Source of the DNA: XYA12-FULL-58-9 sp001798605
GTDB taxonomy: Bacteria; Myxococcota; XYA12-FULL-58-9
Length of the DNA: 14,192 nt
Direction: 5' to 3'
Assembly: GCA_036736205.1 (NCBI GenBank)
Contig: DAINMX010000175.1
Span: 1-14,192, forward strand
Below are positions 14,027 through 14,192 of this stretch, piece after piece. The notes below the pieces were generated by a model. That model was given only the letters and a program-made list of their open reading frames with translations. It did no database searches and was not told where the DNA came from. Numbering within the stretch: the stretch's first letter is position 1; each line of letters opens with the position of its first letter. A program made the position numbers and the translations under genes.

Positions 14027-14192
14027 ATGTCTTGCCTATTTGCCGTGATTCTGTTGCCTGCGGTCACCGTGGTTGATGCGGGGGAATGGTCTGTTGGCCC
14101 AGTGGCTTCCGGGGCGGTGCCTTTGGGCTCGGGGGACGCTGCGCCCGTGGAAGGTCGATTCGGCGGTATGGCTCGTTTCGGCATCGGTGATT
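14027..14192 (+). CDS. Start of a probable exported protein (cut by window edge)
   Basis: Only the first 55 codons are present. The frame opens with a hydrophobic signal-like segment (MSCLFAVILLPAVTVVDA), followed by GEWSVGPVASGAVPLG and EGRFGGMARFGIGD, which has the alternating Gly/aromatic look of an outer-membrane or secreted protein. The start is uncertain: the ATG at 14027 has GGGGG only one base upstream, and an in-frame TTG at 14009 would add six residues. The n-region lacks positive charge with either start, which is unusual. The gene is divergent from the AgmX-like lipoprotein, 164 bases away. Family cannot be named from this fragment. Confidence 0.5.
   Translation, partial: MSCLFAVILLPAVTVVDAGEWSVGPVASGAVPLGSGDAAPVEGRFGGMARFGIGD

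Overview
The window looks like an ordinary chromosomal stretch of a GC-rich Gram-negative bacterium, most likely from Myxococcota, Bradymonadota or a related former deltaproteobacterial lineage. The evidence is the kind of protein present: a PEGA-domain protein with two C-terminal membrane segments, a large Cys-rich modular lipoprotein, a lipoprotein resembling the C-terminal domain of AgmX/TonB-like proteins, and several anonymous small proteins. These sit among normal housekeeping genes (tRNA-Leu, cysS, a DEAD-box RNA helicase, murB). No transposase, integrase, phage gene, CRISPR array or defence gene was seen. The placement is inferred from protein style, not from a marker gene.

Layout. 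(1) 194-2716, plus strand: a predicted amidohydrolase lipoprotein with an extra NTF2-like C-terminal domain, then a PEGA-domain membrane protein. (2) 2738-2892, minus strand: tRNA-Leu(CAA) followed by a second copy of only its 3' end. (3) 2970-4501, plus strand: a small membrane-anchored protein of unknown function with a duplicated final segment, then a PLP-dependent class V aminotransferase-fold enzyme. (4) 8551 down to 4529, minus strand: a three-gene unit of DEAD-box helicase with DbpA domain, an unknown 219-aa protein and cysteinyl-tRNA synthetase, behind a good sigma70-like promoter and a leader of about 115 nt. (5) 8893-11637, plus strand: a 780-aa Cys-rich lipoprotein containing a predicted seven-bladed beta-propeller, closely coupled to a 132-aa Gly-rich protein. 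(6) 13862 down to 11647, minus strand: a probable transcript carrying an AgmX-like lipoprotein, a protein resembling a degenerate HD hydrolase, and murB. (7) 14027 to the window end, plus strand: the start of a probable exported protein, divergent from region 6.

How the genes fit together. Region 4 groups RNA remodelling and translation functions, so its middle gene may be linked to RNA metabolism, but that is inference. Region 5 is a surface or periplasmic locus. Region 6 contains cell-envelope functions. I did not find a convincing new multi-gene system. The most unusual items are the propeller lipoprotein whose blades are interrupted by a 19-cysteine insert, the truncated tRNA repeat, the in-frame tandem duplication across a stop codon, and the HD-like protein that has lost its metal ligands.
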